Shown piece by piece: positions 42,780-55,300 of a stretch of 64,000 nucleotides of DNA. Every line of letters starts with the position of its first letter. Position 1 is the first letter of the stretch. Source of the stretch: Lunularia cruciata. Lineage: Eukaryota; Streptophyta; Marchantiopsida; Lunulariales; Lunulariaceae. The notes below the pieces were generated by a model, which was given only the letters and a program-made list of their open reading frames with translations, had not been told where the DNA came from and searched no databases. Location of the stretch: the NCBI GenBank assembly GCA_948567375.1, contig OX419761.1, forward strand, positions 39,656,243-39,720,242, in the 5' to 3' direction. The translations under genes were made by a program, and so were the position numbers.

Positions 42780-43017
42780 AATACAACACGTTTATTGTTC
42801 TCCATAAGTTACAATCGGAAGTACCAAGGGTTCCCCGGACAAGGTGATTGTATTCAATAAATCTTGCTTGAAGTGTGAGGTGATGAAGTACATGAAATGA
42901 TGCTTGGGTAGTATAGAGATGCAAAAATCCCAATGGTTTGACGAAAATGGATTTGGTGGTCCATAAATTCCATCCATCCCATTCCTACTCCGATACCAAT
43001 GTAAAAAACCAAGACCA
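42780..43017 (-). other. Leader, primer site and first 18 bp of the 5' LTR of chromovirus F
   Basis: Matches 13480-13717 of chromovirus A (ACAACACG, then the GATACCAATGTAAAA boundary at 43000). Its presence right of H shows that H inserted into F rather than lying in tandem with it. The LTR is cut at 43017 by element C. Confidence 0.85.
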
Positions 43018-43695
43018 GTAACACCCATTTGTGCATATGTGTGGTATTGTGATATTTAGCTTGGTATTACAAGTACTTAAGAGATATTATTTATATAGAG
43101 ATAAAGGATGGTTCTATATTGGTCATGGTTAGCTAAAGTTAGTCATAGCTAAGATAGATGGGACCTTACTTTAGAGGAAGTAGAAAAGATGAGCACCACT
43201 ATTTTGGATTTTAGTGTGTTGACTTGGTATTATTCCTAGGTGTTTGGCTTTGGGGAAAGAGTTGAGAACTCTTGGGCCCGCAAGCCTTTTTGTTTTGGAT
43301 TCTTCTTTAGTCCAAGGATAGCCCATGTGAAGGAATCCTTGCTTTAGTGGTTGGGTCAAGATAAGGGGAATATGCCCATGTGAATGGATATTCCTTTCTA
43401 CTTTTTGACTTTACTTGACTTTTAGTCTAGTAACTTGAGTTATTACGGTAATTAGTAACTTTGGTACGTAACTATTTCACAAGTATATAAACAAGGCGTG
43501 AAGAGGTACTCATCATCCTTTCATTTGCAACTATCTCTCTCTCATTGAGCTCTCTAGTGAGCAATGTCTTGAGTCTTGGAGTGTTAGCCTTGGAGGAGTA
43601 TGATGGAGTTGGGGTTCCTTGCCTTCTTAGTCCATGATGCGCTACCATAATAGCCATCAGAGGTTCATCTTGAGTGAGAGACAGGCCGGCTCACA
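43018..43695 (+). repeat. 5' LTR of element C
   Basis: 678 bp. The first T of TGTAACACCC is missing. TATA box TATATAAA at 43484-43491. One G/A difference from the 3' LTR, near 43121. Confidence 0.94.
43484..43491 (+). promoter_or_regulatory. TATA box in the 5' LTR of element C
   Basis: TATATAAA about 210 bp before the LTR end, in the four LTRs of B and C alike; transcription would start about 30 bp downstream. Confidence 0.6.
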
Positions 43696-43699
43696 TTTT

Positions 43700-43718
43700 T
43701 GGTTCCGTTGCCGGGACC
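43700..43718 (+). other. Primer-binding site of element C (tRNA-Asp-like)
   Basis: TGGTTCCGTTGCCGGGACC, identical to that of B. Confidence 0.6.
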
Positions 43719-44555
43719 TCTCTAGAAGGCAAGATAATGTTCCGCGTCTAATTCTACATTAGGCAGAAAGAGGCTATGAGAGCTCACTTGGAGAGAACAT
43801 TAGGAGAGGAGAGGGCTGAACTTATGTTAGAGAACCAAGATCCATTTGTATACCCTGTAGTTCATTATGATGTCTTTGAGGTGATTTTGTACATCTTGTA
43901 CACATGAGAGGAATTGGAGAGATTGTGTGAGGTGGATTGCAGATTTTGGGGATTAAGGTGATTTTGGGCAAAATCTCAAGTTTGAGATCTGGACTTGAGA
44001 TTTATACACATGATAGCTTGGGTTATCTTTCAGTTAGCACACTTGAAATTATTGAGAGAGCTTCTATGCGCACTGGGCTAGAATTTTTGAAAGTTGATAG
44101 GGTAAAGTGCTCCCGCAACTGCATGCTCTCTGGAAAATTGTACAAAGTCTGCCATTTCTTCAATTTTCAGTGAATTATCCTGAAAATTTCCAAGAAAATT
44201 TAGTGCATTGTATGCTACCTGCTGCCACAAAAATTAGAGAGAGATCGTTTTTGCGCAGGGCGTTATGAGTTTTGGAAGTGAGGGGGGTGGTTTTCAGACC
44301 AAATCTGAAATATGGGTGCTGAATAGAAAGGTGTCTAGGCCAAATGGCTCAATGAAAAGATCTGAAATTTTGCAGGGAGGGACGCCCTGGAGTTGTGATC
44401 AAGTGTGGAAAATTTCAGAGGACTGTGACATATTGGTTGGGAGATTTGAGTGACATTGTGAGGAAGGGTCAATTCTGCAGAGTGGAGATCTCATGCAGGA
44501 GAAGTTTGAGATCAACAAAAAGCATGTTTGAGTGTTTAGATTCATCTTGGGGAAC

Positions 44556-45029
44556 ATGGAGGGTCATCAAGAGTGGAAATTGAGATTATGCAAGGTTCCC
44601 CAAGGGTTTGAGGTGATTGTAGGGGTGGATTTGAGGAAAAGAGAGTTTACAATAGAATTTGAAGAGAGTGTTGAGAGGATCCAAAAACCTACACCACTTG
44701 GAGGAAAGAGTGAGTCTAAGTGCTTTCTATGTGGAGAGAAGGGACATAAGGCAAGTTCATGTCCATTGACCTTTGAGAGCAAGAGATTGAGGGAAAGGAG
44801 ATACTTACTTGACTTGGGTTTGCATGTTGGACCTTCTTCACCAAGATTGGGAGGGAGAAGATCTAAGACCAAGGAGTTGTGTGAGGTTTGTGGAGTTGAA
44901 GGACTTCCAAAAGGACATGAGTGTAGTGGAGTAAAAGCACTTTTGGAAACTTTGGTGAAGGATCTTGGAGAGAGTCTTAGTACAGCTACAGAAATACTAC
45001 CACCTTCATCAGCTAGTTCTCAAGATTAG
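44556..45029 (+). CDS. ORF1 of element C: zinc-finger protein upstream of gag
   Basis: 157 residues from ATG 44556 (MEGHQEWKLRLCKVP), an own reading frame after an 837-bp leader and 234 bp ahead of gag. Residues about 10-45 look like a small beta-rich domain with KREFTIEFEE. A CCHC knuckle, CFLCGEKGHKASSC (CX2CX4HX4C), follows at about 58-71, then an Arg-rich stretch (KRLRERR) and a second potential metal site, CEVCGVEGLPKGHEC, at about 111-125. The C-terminus is acidic and Ser-rich. It probably binds RNA or DNA. I do not recognise a family. An accessory nucleocapsid-like protein or a captured host zinc-knuckle protein are possibilities. An in-frame start farther upstream is unlikely. Confidence 0.65.
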   Translation: MEGHQEWKLRLCKVPQGFEVIVGVDLRKREFTIEFEESVERIQKPTPLGGKSESKCFLCGEKGHKASSCPLTFESKRLRERRYLLDLGLHVGPSSPRLGGRRSKTKELCEVCGVEGLPKGHECSGVKALLETLVKDLGESLSTATEILPPSSASSQD

Positions 45030-45263
45030 TGATGGAGATAATCTTTCAACTTATGGATAAACTATCCATGAGAGTTAGATTAATATGCACTCTAGGATTT
45101 GATGTTGCTATAGAAATCTTGGAGCAACCTGAACCTTTTGTGTTCCCTAGAGTGGATTATTCTCAGATGGTGTTAGTCATGTATATACTCTATTAGTAAT
45201 AGAGTGAGAGAAAAAAAAAAAGAAAAAAAAATTGAGAGAAAAAAAAGATAGTGAGGGGTTAAG

Positions 45264-48200
45264 ATGGGGAAACTTCCGGTTTTCTTTGGCAAGGATGGAG
45301 AAGATGTGGAGGCCTTTGTGAGAGACTTCAAGAGAGCTTGCATAGGAAACAATGAGAGGAGGAAGAATGAGTGGGCCTCATTATTACCAGATTTCTTTGA
45401 GGATGCAGCACTTACATGGTATGAGTCAGAATACCAAAAGAGAGAGAGGAGAGAGGGGGACGAGGAGTCTTGGGAGACTTTGACTTCAGCACTCATTGAG
45501 AACTTTCTTCCTGATGAGAGTTATGAGAGATTGATGAGTGAGGTTACATTTCTCAAGCAAGGAGATGGAGAGAAAGTGAGGGTCTATATGGAAAGAGTGG
45601 AAAAGTTGGAGTCCAGATTTCGCATAGTGTTGAGGAAGGGTGGGGATGATGTGGAGACTACAATGATTGGCATAGGGGCCATGCTCACCAAGAATTTTGT
45701 GGGAGGATTGAGACCACAAATTAGAAGCAAGGTGAAATATGAGAAACCTTCTTCCAAGGTTGAAGCTATCAAGATCGCAATTCGTATGGAGGAGAGTTTG
45801 GAAGGGGATGAGAGTGATTTGGTGGTGAAGGAGTTGTGCATCCTTCTCAAGGCTACAAGTATGGTGGAACTTCTGATACTTTGGTGACAAGGGTTGCACC
45901 ACAAGTAGTAGTTGCTCCAGTTCTTGCACCTCCACCAAAAGATCCACTCCAAACCATCACAGAACAACTTGCGGATCTCAAGATCAATGTGGTGCAACTA
46001 TGGGAGAAGAGAGAGGTGGATCAGAATATAGGGAGAGGGCCTAGGAGTTATGGAAACTATCCATATAGAGGAGGCCAACCAGCCAACAATTTCAATGATA
46101 GAAATTGTTTTGGTTGTGGAGGAAGAGGCCATATCCAAAGGAATTGCCCAAATTCCACTTACCATGGAGGAAGGGGTTATGAGGGAGCCAATAGAGGGAA
46201 AGAGGGAGGTAGTGAAACCCAAGTGGCTCCTAATCCCAACAAAGGTAAGGGGATAGCATCCATAGATGTGGTTGAGAGCAAGTATGAGAAGGGAGAGTGC
46301 TCAAACTCCAAGGGTCTTAATTTGGAGCTTTTGGCACAAGAGAAGAAGCGAGCTCGTTTTGCAGAGGATGTTCACTCTTCTCAAGGATTTACTTCAAGCA
46401 AGGATACTCCTATGTCTACTAGGAGCACTCGCACCTCAACACCATCAACAACAAAGACTCCAAGGAAGAAGTTGGGGATGGAGGACTTCTTGATCTCAAA
46501 GCAACAATGGAACTACAATGTGTTGGAGGATGTTGGTAGTCACAAGGCTAACATCACAGTGGGCCAATTAATTGCTTTGAACCCTACCTTGAGAAAGGAG
46601 CTTAGAGGTGGTTTGAGTTCTACAAGGAGCAAGAAGAAGAAGAAGGCAAAAGTTCCAGTATCAATGGGGGTGGTGGATGCCAAGCCAGCACCATGGGAAG
46701 CTTGTGAATATGCCTCCAAGATTGATGTGAGAGTGAATGGTCACAACATCAAGGATGCATTGGTTGATGGAAGATCAGCAGTGAATGCCATGTCAGAAAG
46801 GTTGATGAAGAAGTTGGGTATGATACCCTCAAGACCTTCAACATTTATGGTGAGCATGGCAAACAAGCAACAAGTTCGACCAGTAGGGGTGATGGATAAG
46901 GTGGTAGTTTCAGTTATGGGAGTTCAAAATCTCATGACTTTCCAAGTCTTGAAGGATTCAAGCTATGACTTACTTCTTGGGAGGCCATGGTTGAGAGCAG
47001 CACGCACAACTGATCGATGGCACAAAGGGTACTTGAGGATTGGGCCATCAAACCATAGAGTCACTGTTCCTGTGACTAACACCACCAACACTTCACATTC
47101 AGATACACCATCTTCTGATTATTGGGAATCAGATTCTGAAGAAGGAGCTTCAGGTGTGGACACAAGCATAGAAGAGGAGACTTCCACGGAGGAGGATGAA
47201 TCTGAATCTGATTCAGATGTGTATCCTTTGTGTGCAATGGATTTTGCACCTAAGCCAGAGGTTTTGAAGGACCCAGATAAATCACCATTGACACTTGAGG
47301 AGGTAGAGAGAAGGTTATCTACCCTCAAGTATGGCCCAAATGTTACCAAGGAGGAGAAGGTGAGATTTGAGGAGATTTTCCGCAAGTTCATCCATGTGTT
47401 TGCTTTTAGTTACAAGGATTTGAAGGAAGTCACCTTGGAGGAGCACAAGATAGAGGTGGAGTCACATGCAAGACCAATCCGCCAAAAGCAACGTCGCATT
47501 AACCCACCAATATCTTTGGTTGTGAAGGAGGAGATTGATAAGCTCAAGGAGGCTGGATTTATCTTGAGGTGGAGAATTCAAAATGGGTGTCACCAATTGT
47601 CATTGTGAAGAAAAAGAATGGCAAGCTTCGGGTATGTGTGGATTACAAGAAGCTCAATGTTGTTACCAAGAAGGACTACTACCCATTGCCATTCATTGAT
47701 GAGATCTTGGAGGAGGTTGCAAGTCATGAGGGGTACAGTTTTGGAGATGGTTATAGTGGATATAACCAAATCAAGATTACACCAGAGCATCAACAACTCA
47801 CCACATTTACCAGACCTTGGGGAACTTACGCTTTCAAGGTCATGCCTTTTGGGCTTTGCAATGCTCCAGCCACATTCCAATGGTTCATGAACAAGGTATT
47901 TGAACCTTTCATTGGGAAATTTGTGAGAGATTTCATTGATGACTTTTGTGTCTATGGGAGCAAGGAGGAGCACTTTGAGCACCTAATCAAAGTCTTGCAA
48001 CGCTTGGATGAGGCAAATGCATCACTCAACCCAGAGAAGTGCATTTTTGGATGTGAAGAAGGTCTACTTTTGGGGCATATCATCTCCAAGGATGGAATAG
48101 CAGTTGATCCTGAGAAGGTGAGGAAAATCTCAGACCTTCCATTCCCTTCAAGCTTGACAAAGTTACGCCAATTCTTGGGGATGGTTGGGTACTATAGGAG

Positions 48201-50087
48201 GTTCATCTTCTCATTTTCCAACAAGGCTTATGCATTGACCATCTACATGAAGAAGGGTGTAGATTACATGGTGATTTTGGAAGACAAGGAGGCTTTCAAA
48301 GCTTTTGAGGAGCTCAAGCAATCCCTTGTTGTAGCTCCAATTCTTGCTAAACCTGATTGGAATAAACCTTTCATCCTCTACACTGATGCTTCTAATGTAG
48401 CTATAGGATGCACTCTTAGTCAATTAGACCAAGATGGGCATGATCATCCAATAGCTTATGCTAGTAGGCAGATGGTTTCAGCATAGAAGAACTACTCTGT
48501 CACGGAGAGAGAAGGGTTGGCAGTGATCTTTGGTCTCAAGAAGTTTAGACACTACTTGATTGGAGGGAAAGCCACCATTGTCACGGATCACAAGGCTTTG
48601 AAGTACATCTTCAACAAGCCTAATGTTGAAGGGAGACTAGCAAGGTGGATAATACTCTTGTCTGAGTATGACTACACCATTAAAGATAGGCCAGGAAAGA
48701 AACATGCAAATGCTGATTTATTATCTAGAGCCTATGATCATGATGGAGATGAGCCAGTGGATGATTCCTTCCCGGATGAGGAGCTCATGACAATCTCAGT
48801 CACTCAAGAGGTTCCAATGGAGTACAAGGAGATTGTGGATTTTGTGACAAAAGGTAACTATCCAGAAGGGATGCATGCTAGGGAGAGGAAGGCCCTTGCA
48901 GCAAGATCTAGACCTTACACAATGATGGAGGATATTCTTTTTCACCAAGGAGCAGATGGTCTACTTCGAAGAGCAATGGGTAAGGAAGAGTCTATCCTAC
49001 TCATAAAGGAGTTTCATGAAGGTTTAGTATGTGGAGGACACTTTGCAGGAAAGGTGACTGCTTTCAAGATTCTAGATGCAGGTTACCATTGGAGAGGGAT
49101 TTTCAAGATTTGTCTTGATTATTGCAAAACTTGTCATGTTTGTCAAGCTTTTGCTAGAAAGTCTACATCCACTCCACCACTTAGATCAATTCCATTGCTA
49201 GGACCTTTTGAGAAGTGTGGAATTGATTTTGTAGGTCCTCTCAATAGAACCCCAAGGAACAATCGGTACATTGTGATAGTTACTGATTACCTTACCAAGT
49301 GGGTTGAGGCTAGACCATTGAGGGACAAGAATGAAGATGAAGTGGGTAGATTTCTTTATGAACGCATTATCACTAGGTTTGGATGCCCTTTGGAGTTGGT
49401 TTCTGATAGAGGAGGAGAGTTTACAGATGCATTACTACAGCCATGCTACGACATTTCTCTATCACACATAGAGTAACTACATCCTATAAGCCAAATTCCA
49501 ATGGCTTGGCAGAGAGAACCAATCAGACCTTGTGCATGATGTTGGCCAAAGATGCAGAAATGGAGGGGGCTAAACATCATTGGGACAAGAGGATTCATGC
49601 AGTTTTGTGGGAGTATAGGACAACCATGAAAACTTCCACTGGATATTCTCCATTTCAATTGGTGTATGGTATTGAGTCTACCTTACCTATTCACTTTGAT
49701 CTTCCTACCTTCCAAAGCATTCATAGGAGATTGAAGAAAGCACAAGGAGGTGATGCAGAGAAGTCAAGGAAGGATCAACTCATGGAGTTGGAAGAGGCAA
49801 GAGCAGTTGCTATGGTTCGAGTGGAGCAAGCCCAAAGGAAACAAAAGGAGAGCTATGATAAGAGGCAAGACAAGAAGAAGGTGGAGCCATTCAAAGAAGG
49901 TGATTGGGTAATGTTGTTTGATTCCATTCGATTCAAGAGAGTGCAAAAGAAGTTTTTGCCTAAGTACTTTGGACCTTTCATAGTGGAGAAGGTGTGGAGC
50001 AATTACACCTATGATCTCAAGGAGTTGGGAAGAAGGTACTTTGATAGGATTAACCATGATAAGTTGAAGATGTACCATAGAAGGTAG
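45264..50087 (+). pseudogene. Gag-Pol of element C, three frameshifts and one stop
   Basis: Gag core MGKLPVFFGKDGED to about 45830, then a one-base deletion relative to B (GAGG to GAG). The second segment (to 47608) carries knuckle CFGCGGRGHIQRNC and protease LVDGRSAVNAMS, in which Gly of DGG has become Arg. A second one-base loss lies near 47565. RT runs 47569-48486: FGDGYSGYNQIK, MPFGLCNAPATFQ and FIDDF active site. TAG at 48484-48486 replaces AAG of B within RNase H. Integrase: HHCC zinc site (about 49010-49150), core IDFVGPLN and LVSDRGGEF, third frameshift near 49425, then NGLAERTNQT and a C-terminal tail without chromodomain, ending MYHRR. Domains are otherwise well preserved. Confidence 0.88.
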
Positions 50088-50126
50088 AGAGACCTTCACT
50101 TTGAGGACAAAGTGAAAACTTAGTCC

Positions 50127-50135
50127 GGGGGTAAA
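50127..50135 (+). other. Polypurine tract of element C
   Basis: GGGGGTAAA directly before the 3' LTR, as in B. Confidence 0.6.
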
Positions 50136-50814
50136 TGTAACACCCATTTGTGCATATGTGTGGTATTGTGATATTTAGCTTGGTATTACAAGTACTTAAG
50201 AGATATTATTTATATAGAGATAAAGGATGGTTCTATATTAGTCATGGTTAGCTAAAGTTAGTCATAGCTAAGATAGATGGGACCTTACTTTAGAGGAAGT
50301 AGAAAAGATGAGCACCACTATTTTGGATTTTAGTGTGTTGACTTGGTATTATTCCTAGGTGTTTGGCTTTGGGGAAAGAGTTGAGAACTCTTGGGCCCGC
50401 AAGCCTTTTTGTTTTGGATTCTTCTTTAGTCCAAGGATAGCCCATGTGAAGGAATCCTTGCTTTAGTGGTTGGGTCAAGATAAGGGGAATATGCCCATGT
50501 GAATGGATATTCCTTTCTACTTTTTGACTTTACTTGACTTTTAGTCTAGTAACTTGAGTTATTACGGTAATTAGTAACTTTGGTACGTAACTATTTCACA
50601 AGTATATAAACAAGGCGTGAAGAGGTACTCATCATCCTTTCATTTGCAACTATCTCTCTCTCATTGAGCTCTCTAGTGAGCAATGTCTTGAGTCTTGGAG
50701 TGTTAGCCTTGGAGGAGTATGATGGAGTTGGGGTTCCTTGCCTTCTTAGTCCATGATGCGCTACCATAATAGCCATCAGAGGTTCATCTTGAGTGAGAGA
50801 CAGGCCGGCTCACA
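50136..50814 (+). repeat. 3' LTR of element C
   Basis: 679 bp, TGTAACACCC to GGCTCACA, followed directly by the target duplication GACCA. Confidence 0.95.
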
Positions 50815-51713
50815 GACCAAGGGGAGAAATAGGAGAATGGAAGATCACATTGGGACACTTGAATATGGGAAATTCCAAATGCCTAGCATGAACTTTGGCT
50901 TTGGTATTTATAGGCTCTCAAGAAGCTTCTTTCAACTATTTTCTTGGAGTGCAAGCCAAGTTAATCGAGAAGCTTCTCAAGAAGCTTCTTTCTAGAAGTT
51001 GTGTACTTGGAATGCAAGTTAAGTTGGTTAGAGGCTTCTAGAAGCTACCTACTTGTGTAATACTAATAGCTAGACATATTATCTAGAGGTGAAAATTGGC
51101 TTGGTAACATCTAGAAGGATGTTGTGTATGATGGACTAGCTAGATCAGATAGAGGCATCACCAAAAGAGTACTTCTACTAATATAGCAACTATAAAAAAT
51201 AGCCTAAAAACTTCAGAGCCAATTTTGGAGGTCTAAACAAATGAATTAGGTCTCAAACATGGAAAAATTCACATACCTTTAGAAAGAAAAAATTGGCCTA
51301 TAATTCATCTCATTGAGAGCTTTCTAACATTACTTCATCCATATGATTTTGAAATTCTCTAAAGATTCCCTCTGATCAAACTTGTTTGACCAACTAGATG
51401 AGATGAGGACCGACATGACACCAATCCATGTATCTGATCCAAGTGTGGAGCTTCTTTGGAAGGGGTCCTCTTTGCTATATAATAAAGAGTAGGTGTTCCT
51501 TTTAGGCATCGGAGTATTGAGTATGAAACTTGTGTTTTCTCTCTTGTATCTCTCTTGGAGAGTTCTCTTCTCCTTGGAGTATTACAACTTCGGGTTCAAG
51601 CTAAGCTAGCCAAGCAGCTTCCTAGATACTTCTAGAATATTCTAGGTTAATTTGGCCTATTTTCTACTTTGTTAGCCCTAACTAACTTCATCACTAAACT
51701 CAATATTGTTACA
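50815..51713 (-). repeat. Remainder of the 5' LTR of chromovirus F, split by a solo LTR
   Basis: 50815-51055 and 51587-51713 continue the LTR begun at 43000. TTCTAGAATATTC at 51630-51642 is a perfect three-unit GAA/TTC array. The LTR ends at 51713 (ATATTGTTACA), which is the outer right end of the nest. Confidence 0.85.
51056..51586 (+). repeat. Solo LTR of the D family (single-unit form)
   Basis: 531 bp, TGTAATACT to GGAGTATTACA, flanked by ACTTG and ACTTC (duplication with one mismatch) within F's LTR. It has one copy of the unit that is duplicated in D, and its own TATATAATAAA. No internal region: a product of LTR-LTR recombination. Confidence 0.85.
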
Positions 51714-52340
51714 ATCATAATTGAGTGTACTTTGTGGTATCATATGGCCAAATCTATCTCCTAAAATATGCAACCCTAACAGGCTCCTCCTATAGTGCAA
51801 CCCAATCCCCTACTCAAAATTGGCAAAATCTAGCAGCCACCTCTCTATGCCATGCACGTCCTCCTCTAGCATAACAAAAGCACCATCAAGGGAATAAGAG
51901 GAATAAGAACCATGCCAACTTGTCCAAGGAATCATATGCCAAACGATCAAGTGGTAGGCAAAAAGGTTGTCTAGCCTCATCATGGAGTATAGAGTAGCCT
52001 ATGGAATAGATGTGAACATGGAAAACTTGTCTCAAATAACCCCAAGATACAACCCGCTTGAGATGCTAACCACTCCCATGACTCAATTGGTATCCCTAGA
52101 ACAATCAACAAAGGGACAAAGAAAACATGCATAATACCGAGTGTCATTGCAATCAATGTGGTCGCTTGCCTTATGTGAGCATCCCAATTGGTCCAATCAT
52201 AGTCCTTGTGGATCCTTCCCACATGGGTCTTCTTGTGAAGTAAAGCCTCAATGACACACTGAGCATGGCATATCCCGAGTCACTCTAGGTGACCGCACAT
52301 GGGGAAGTGTAGCCATGGCTAGCATCTCAACTCATATGAA
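51714..52340 (-). other. Unidentified decayed coding-like sequence beside the nest
   Basis: The minus strand has an 80-codon stretch (52222-51980) with WTNWDAHIRQATTLIAM and IPIESWEWLASQAG, and more coding-like sequence beyond stops. Composition resembles the LINE remnant more than the host DNA to the right, so it may be another transposon piece. I could not assign it. Confidence 0.3.
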
Positions 52341-55300
52341 TAAATGTTATCTCTCCAAATCTTAAAATTCATAAATTCTCATAACTTTCAATCCTCATTT
52401 CAACAAATTTCAAACTAAGTTCCCATGGAACTCAAGCATGAATACGAAGAGATTAGGAATGGGAATTACAGATCCATTCACTCTCAAGTGTGAAGTAATC
52501 ACTCTAAACCGTAAAATAACCTAAAAGTTGTCATAATCTTTTATTCGATTCTCCATAACCTTCGATCTAGGTACCAATCGGACTGAAATTGAGAAACAAA
52601 CAGATTATATTATTCACTCCTGTGATATATGTAGGTGAGCTCTCCAAAATTTGATAATATGCTTTCTCTCATTTCTCACTTTCTCTCCATCTCCCTCACT
52701 CTCTCGTATGGTATATAGTTGATGTGAATTGAAATCGGTTGAAAGGTCCTTTGTGGTCCCGTGGAGTACAATCAGTAAGGCACTATTTTTCCACTCCAAA
52801 ATCTCGATAACACAATTTATGGTGACTCCAACGCCATGAAATTCGTAGCAAATGAAGAGGAAGGTATAATACCGATACTGGAATTCAAAGTATTGACGCG
52901 CTTCCTAGACCACCAGTCCTACATATACAGTCGTCCCTCTAATATCCGATACAGTTGGTATATGCGAATTATCGATCATGTCTATACTGTATTGCCCCTA
53001 ATCATCTCCATTTACCAACACCAACAAAGTATGTGGCCACAAAAGAGACGGACATCAATGAGTACGACGAGCTGATCGACTCGAGAGATATCTACATGAG
53101 CAAGACATTTGATCGAGTGCCGGCATGACTGCGCATCACGAGGGGAAGACGTCAAACTCGATACAACAGAAGTGCGTTCCTCATGAGATGTTCCGGATGA
53201 CGTGATGTTAGTTTCGTTCAACAGTCTCTCCGTGTGCTCGTAGTCGCCTTATCCGAGATGGGAAAGCCGGGATATTTGATCAAATCTTCAAACATGTATC
53301 TTGTCTGCTGTGAATCCGTCGTGAACAAAGTTAGTCGGTAAGACTAGTAAAAGTGGATCTTCTACAGTGCAGTATATGAAAGGCTTCATGAGTAAATCGT
53401 GTGAGATACTTGAAGCCAGAGATGTCAGACGCAGTGTTTGCCTCGGAATCACAAACGGACCACAGAAGTTTTCTTTCTCGGGCCTTTCTTCTCATGTTTG
53501 TTCCTGCCTTCGCTCTCTAACTGTTGCTGCTCTTTTTATATGCTCTTGGAATAGTCGGATGCTTTTGAGATCATCTACGACATCGCCTGTAAAAGTCTCG
53601 TCTGTGTCGAGTAATATTCAGTTGAATCTCGAAGAGGTAACGAGTCAAATCAACTTCCGGGATTTGACAACGGATAAAATAGAAGTATGAGTTATACTCA
53701 ATTCAATTATATCTTCCAAATTTAAAATCGAGTTGACATGATCTTTACCGAGTACCGTTTTGGCACTTTTTGCACACCATGACAACCCACTAATTTATTT
53801 GTAGATTATTTATTACTTGACCATGAGCGTACTAAGGCAGATCTCAAATATTGAACTAAGTGAGTATGATAAGTTTTAATTGTCTAATTCAGTATCAGAG
53901 GATGCTGGTTGTAGCTACACACCTGATAGAAAATGATTTCTATGTTTACTTCCATGCTTTTGCTTAGGACCTAAAATTGTGTTCCAAATAATAATTTATT
54001 ATTTAAATTATATATTGATATTATTTAGGTATTATGATGATGAACAATATATAATGATTATTATCAATTATAAAAGAATACGGATAATCATATATATACT
54101 ATTACTGATTACCCATACGATTCCAATCATAAAGTTTATATCGGGAATGATATGGAATGATCGTGTTGATCTGTGCGCAAACTTCAATGACTTTACATTC
54201 CATTGGAAAACCCAGTTATCATAAAAAGTAGACTTAATAAAATTTTAGATCATGTCGTGTGTCAAGATTAAATATTGAATGTATATGTACAAGAGTAAAA
54301 ACCCTTCTCTCCTATACAATGCCATATGAATGTGAGAACTTTCTTTTCTCACCACAATGTCTTCTCCAAATGCAAGGAACATTTATGCAATTCAAGTGAA
54401 ATTTTCATAATAAGATTTAGCAGATATTTGGATAATGTTATCTATGTTTTTTACTCTTCCTAATTCTTCCCTTCCCTTATACACGGAACCGTATAAAACT
54501 TATTTAATAAAGATTAAGTAGACAGCTCAATATATGCAAGAGGGTAAATGCTGACCATCATTAAACTTTGGGTAGGGAAGTAGGGAAACATGAGTGAAGT
54601 AACTAGATGAAAGAAGGGAAGACATGTGAGAGCATCTAACCTACTTTAATCACCTACTTATGAGATTAATGAAAATTGATATGACATTGGAAAAATATTT
54701 GATCGAGGGGAGGAATAATAACGTAATAGTATCCTCATATTTTGGATATCGAAAATTAACCTCGAGTTAACAAGGTAGTATGTCTAGCTTCTGGACTTCA
54801 AATCAAAGAAATTGTGCCAGAGCTTAGAAGTCTTAAGATGTGGTCTCTATCTTTTGTTATAGTATCTAGATGACCCCATGGAGAGAGAATGAAGAAGACA
54901 AATTGAGTCGTCTTTTGATATTGAAGTACGTGCTTGACTACCCATGAAGATAATCATCATGAACAATCATGCCGGCAGCAATAAGCACGTTGTTTGATTA
55001 TAATCCATGCAGTGTGCTTGGAGTCTTCCGTCATTTGATTTCATTTTCTCCAAGTGAGAAGAAGCGCAACTCATACATACTCGATTGATATCCTCGAGAA
55101 ACTAGATCATGTTCAATTCATGCAAATCCGCACAGCAGATGATGGTGCTAATGCGATATTCTTTTGACTTTGAAGGACGAAGGTCAATCAGTAGTCATGA
55201 GTGCAGACACTTTTACATCATTTCACTAACCATGTGGACATGATTTCCTGCAGGGAAACATCAATGACCTCCTCTGAGGAAATATGCACCTGACATATTT

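Larger units (their letters stand above)
43018..50814 (+). mobile_element. Ty3/gypsy element C (same family as B), recent insertion
   Basis: 7,797 bp with a perfect 5-bp target duplication GACCA (43013-43017 and 50815-50819), inside F's 5' LTR. The LTRs differ at one base that I can find, plus loss of the first T at the left end, so it is the youngest element in the window. Order as in B. Despite its youth, gag-pol has three frameshifts and a stop. Confidence 0.93.
22138..51713 (-). mobile_element. Chromovirus F (same family as A), split by five later insertions
   Basis: The minus-strand element can be followed across the whole interval. Pieces: 3' LTR 22138-22458; pol 22459-24372 and 24826-26297; gag 36244-37209; leader and primer site 42780-42999; 5' LTR 43000-43017, 50815-51055 and 51587-51713. 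The gaps hold a partial D-type LTR, G, H, C and a solo LTR. The pieces rejoin in the order seen in A. The left end of the 3' LTR is truncated by about 35-40 bp, so the left target duplication is lost. Confidence 0.82.

Noticed and set aside
53979..54224. 81-codon plus-strand frame as a gene.
   Set aside because: Very AT-rich, dominated by Ile and Tyr codons, with no domain; expected by chance in such sequence.
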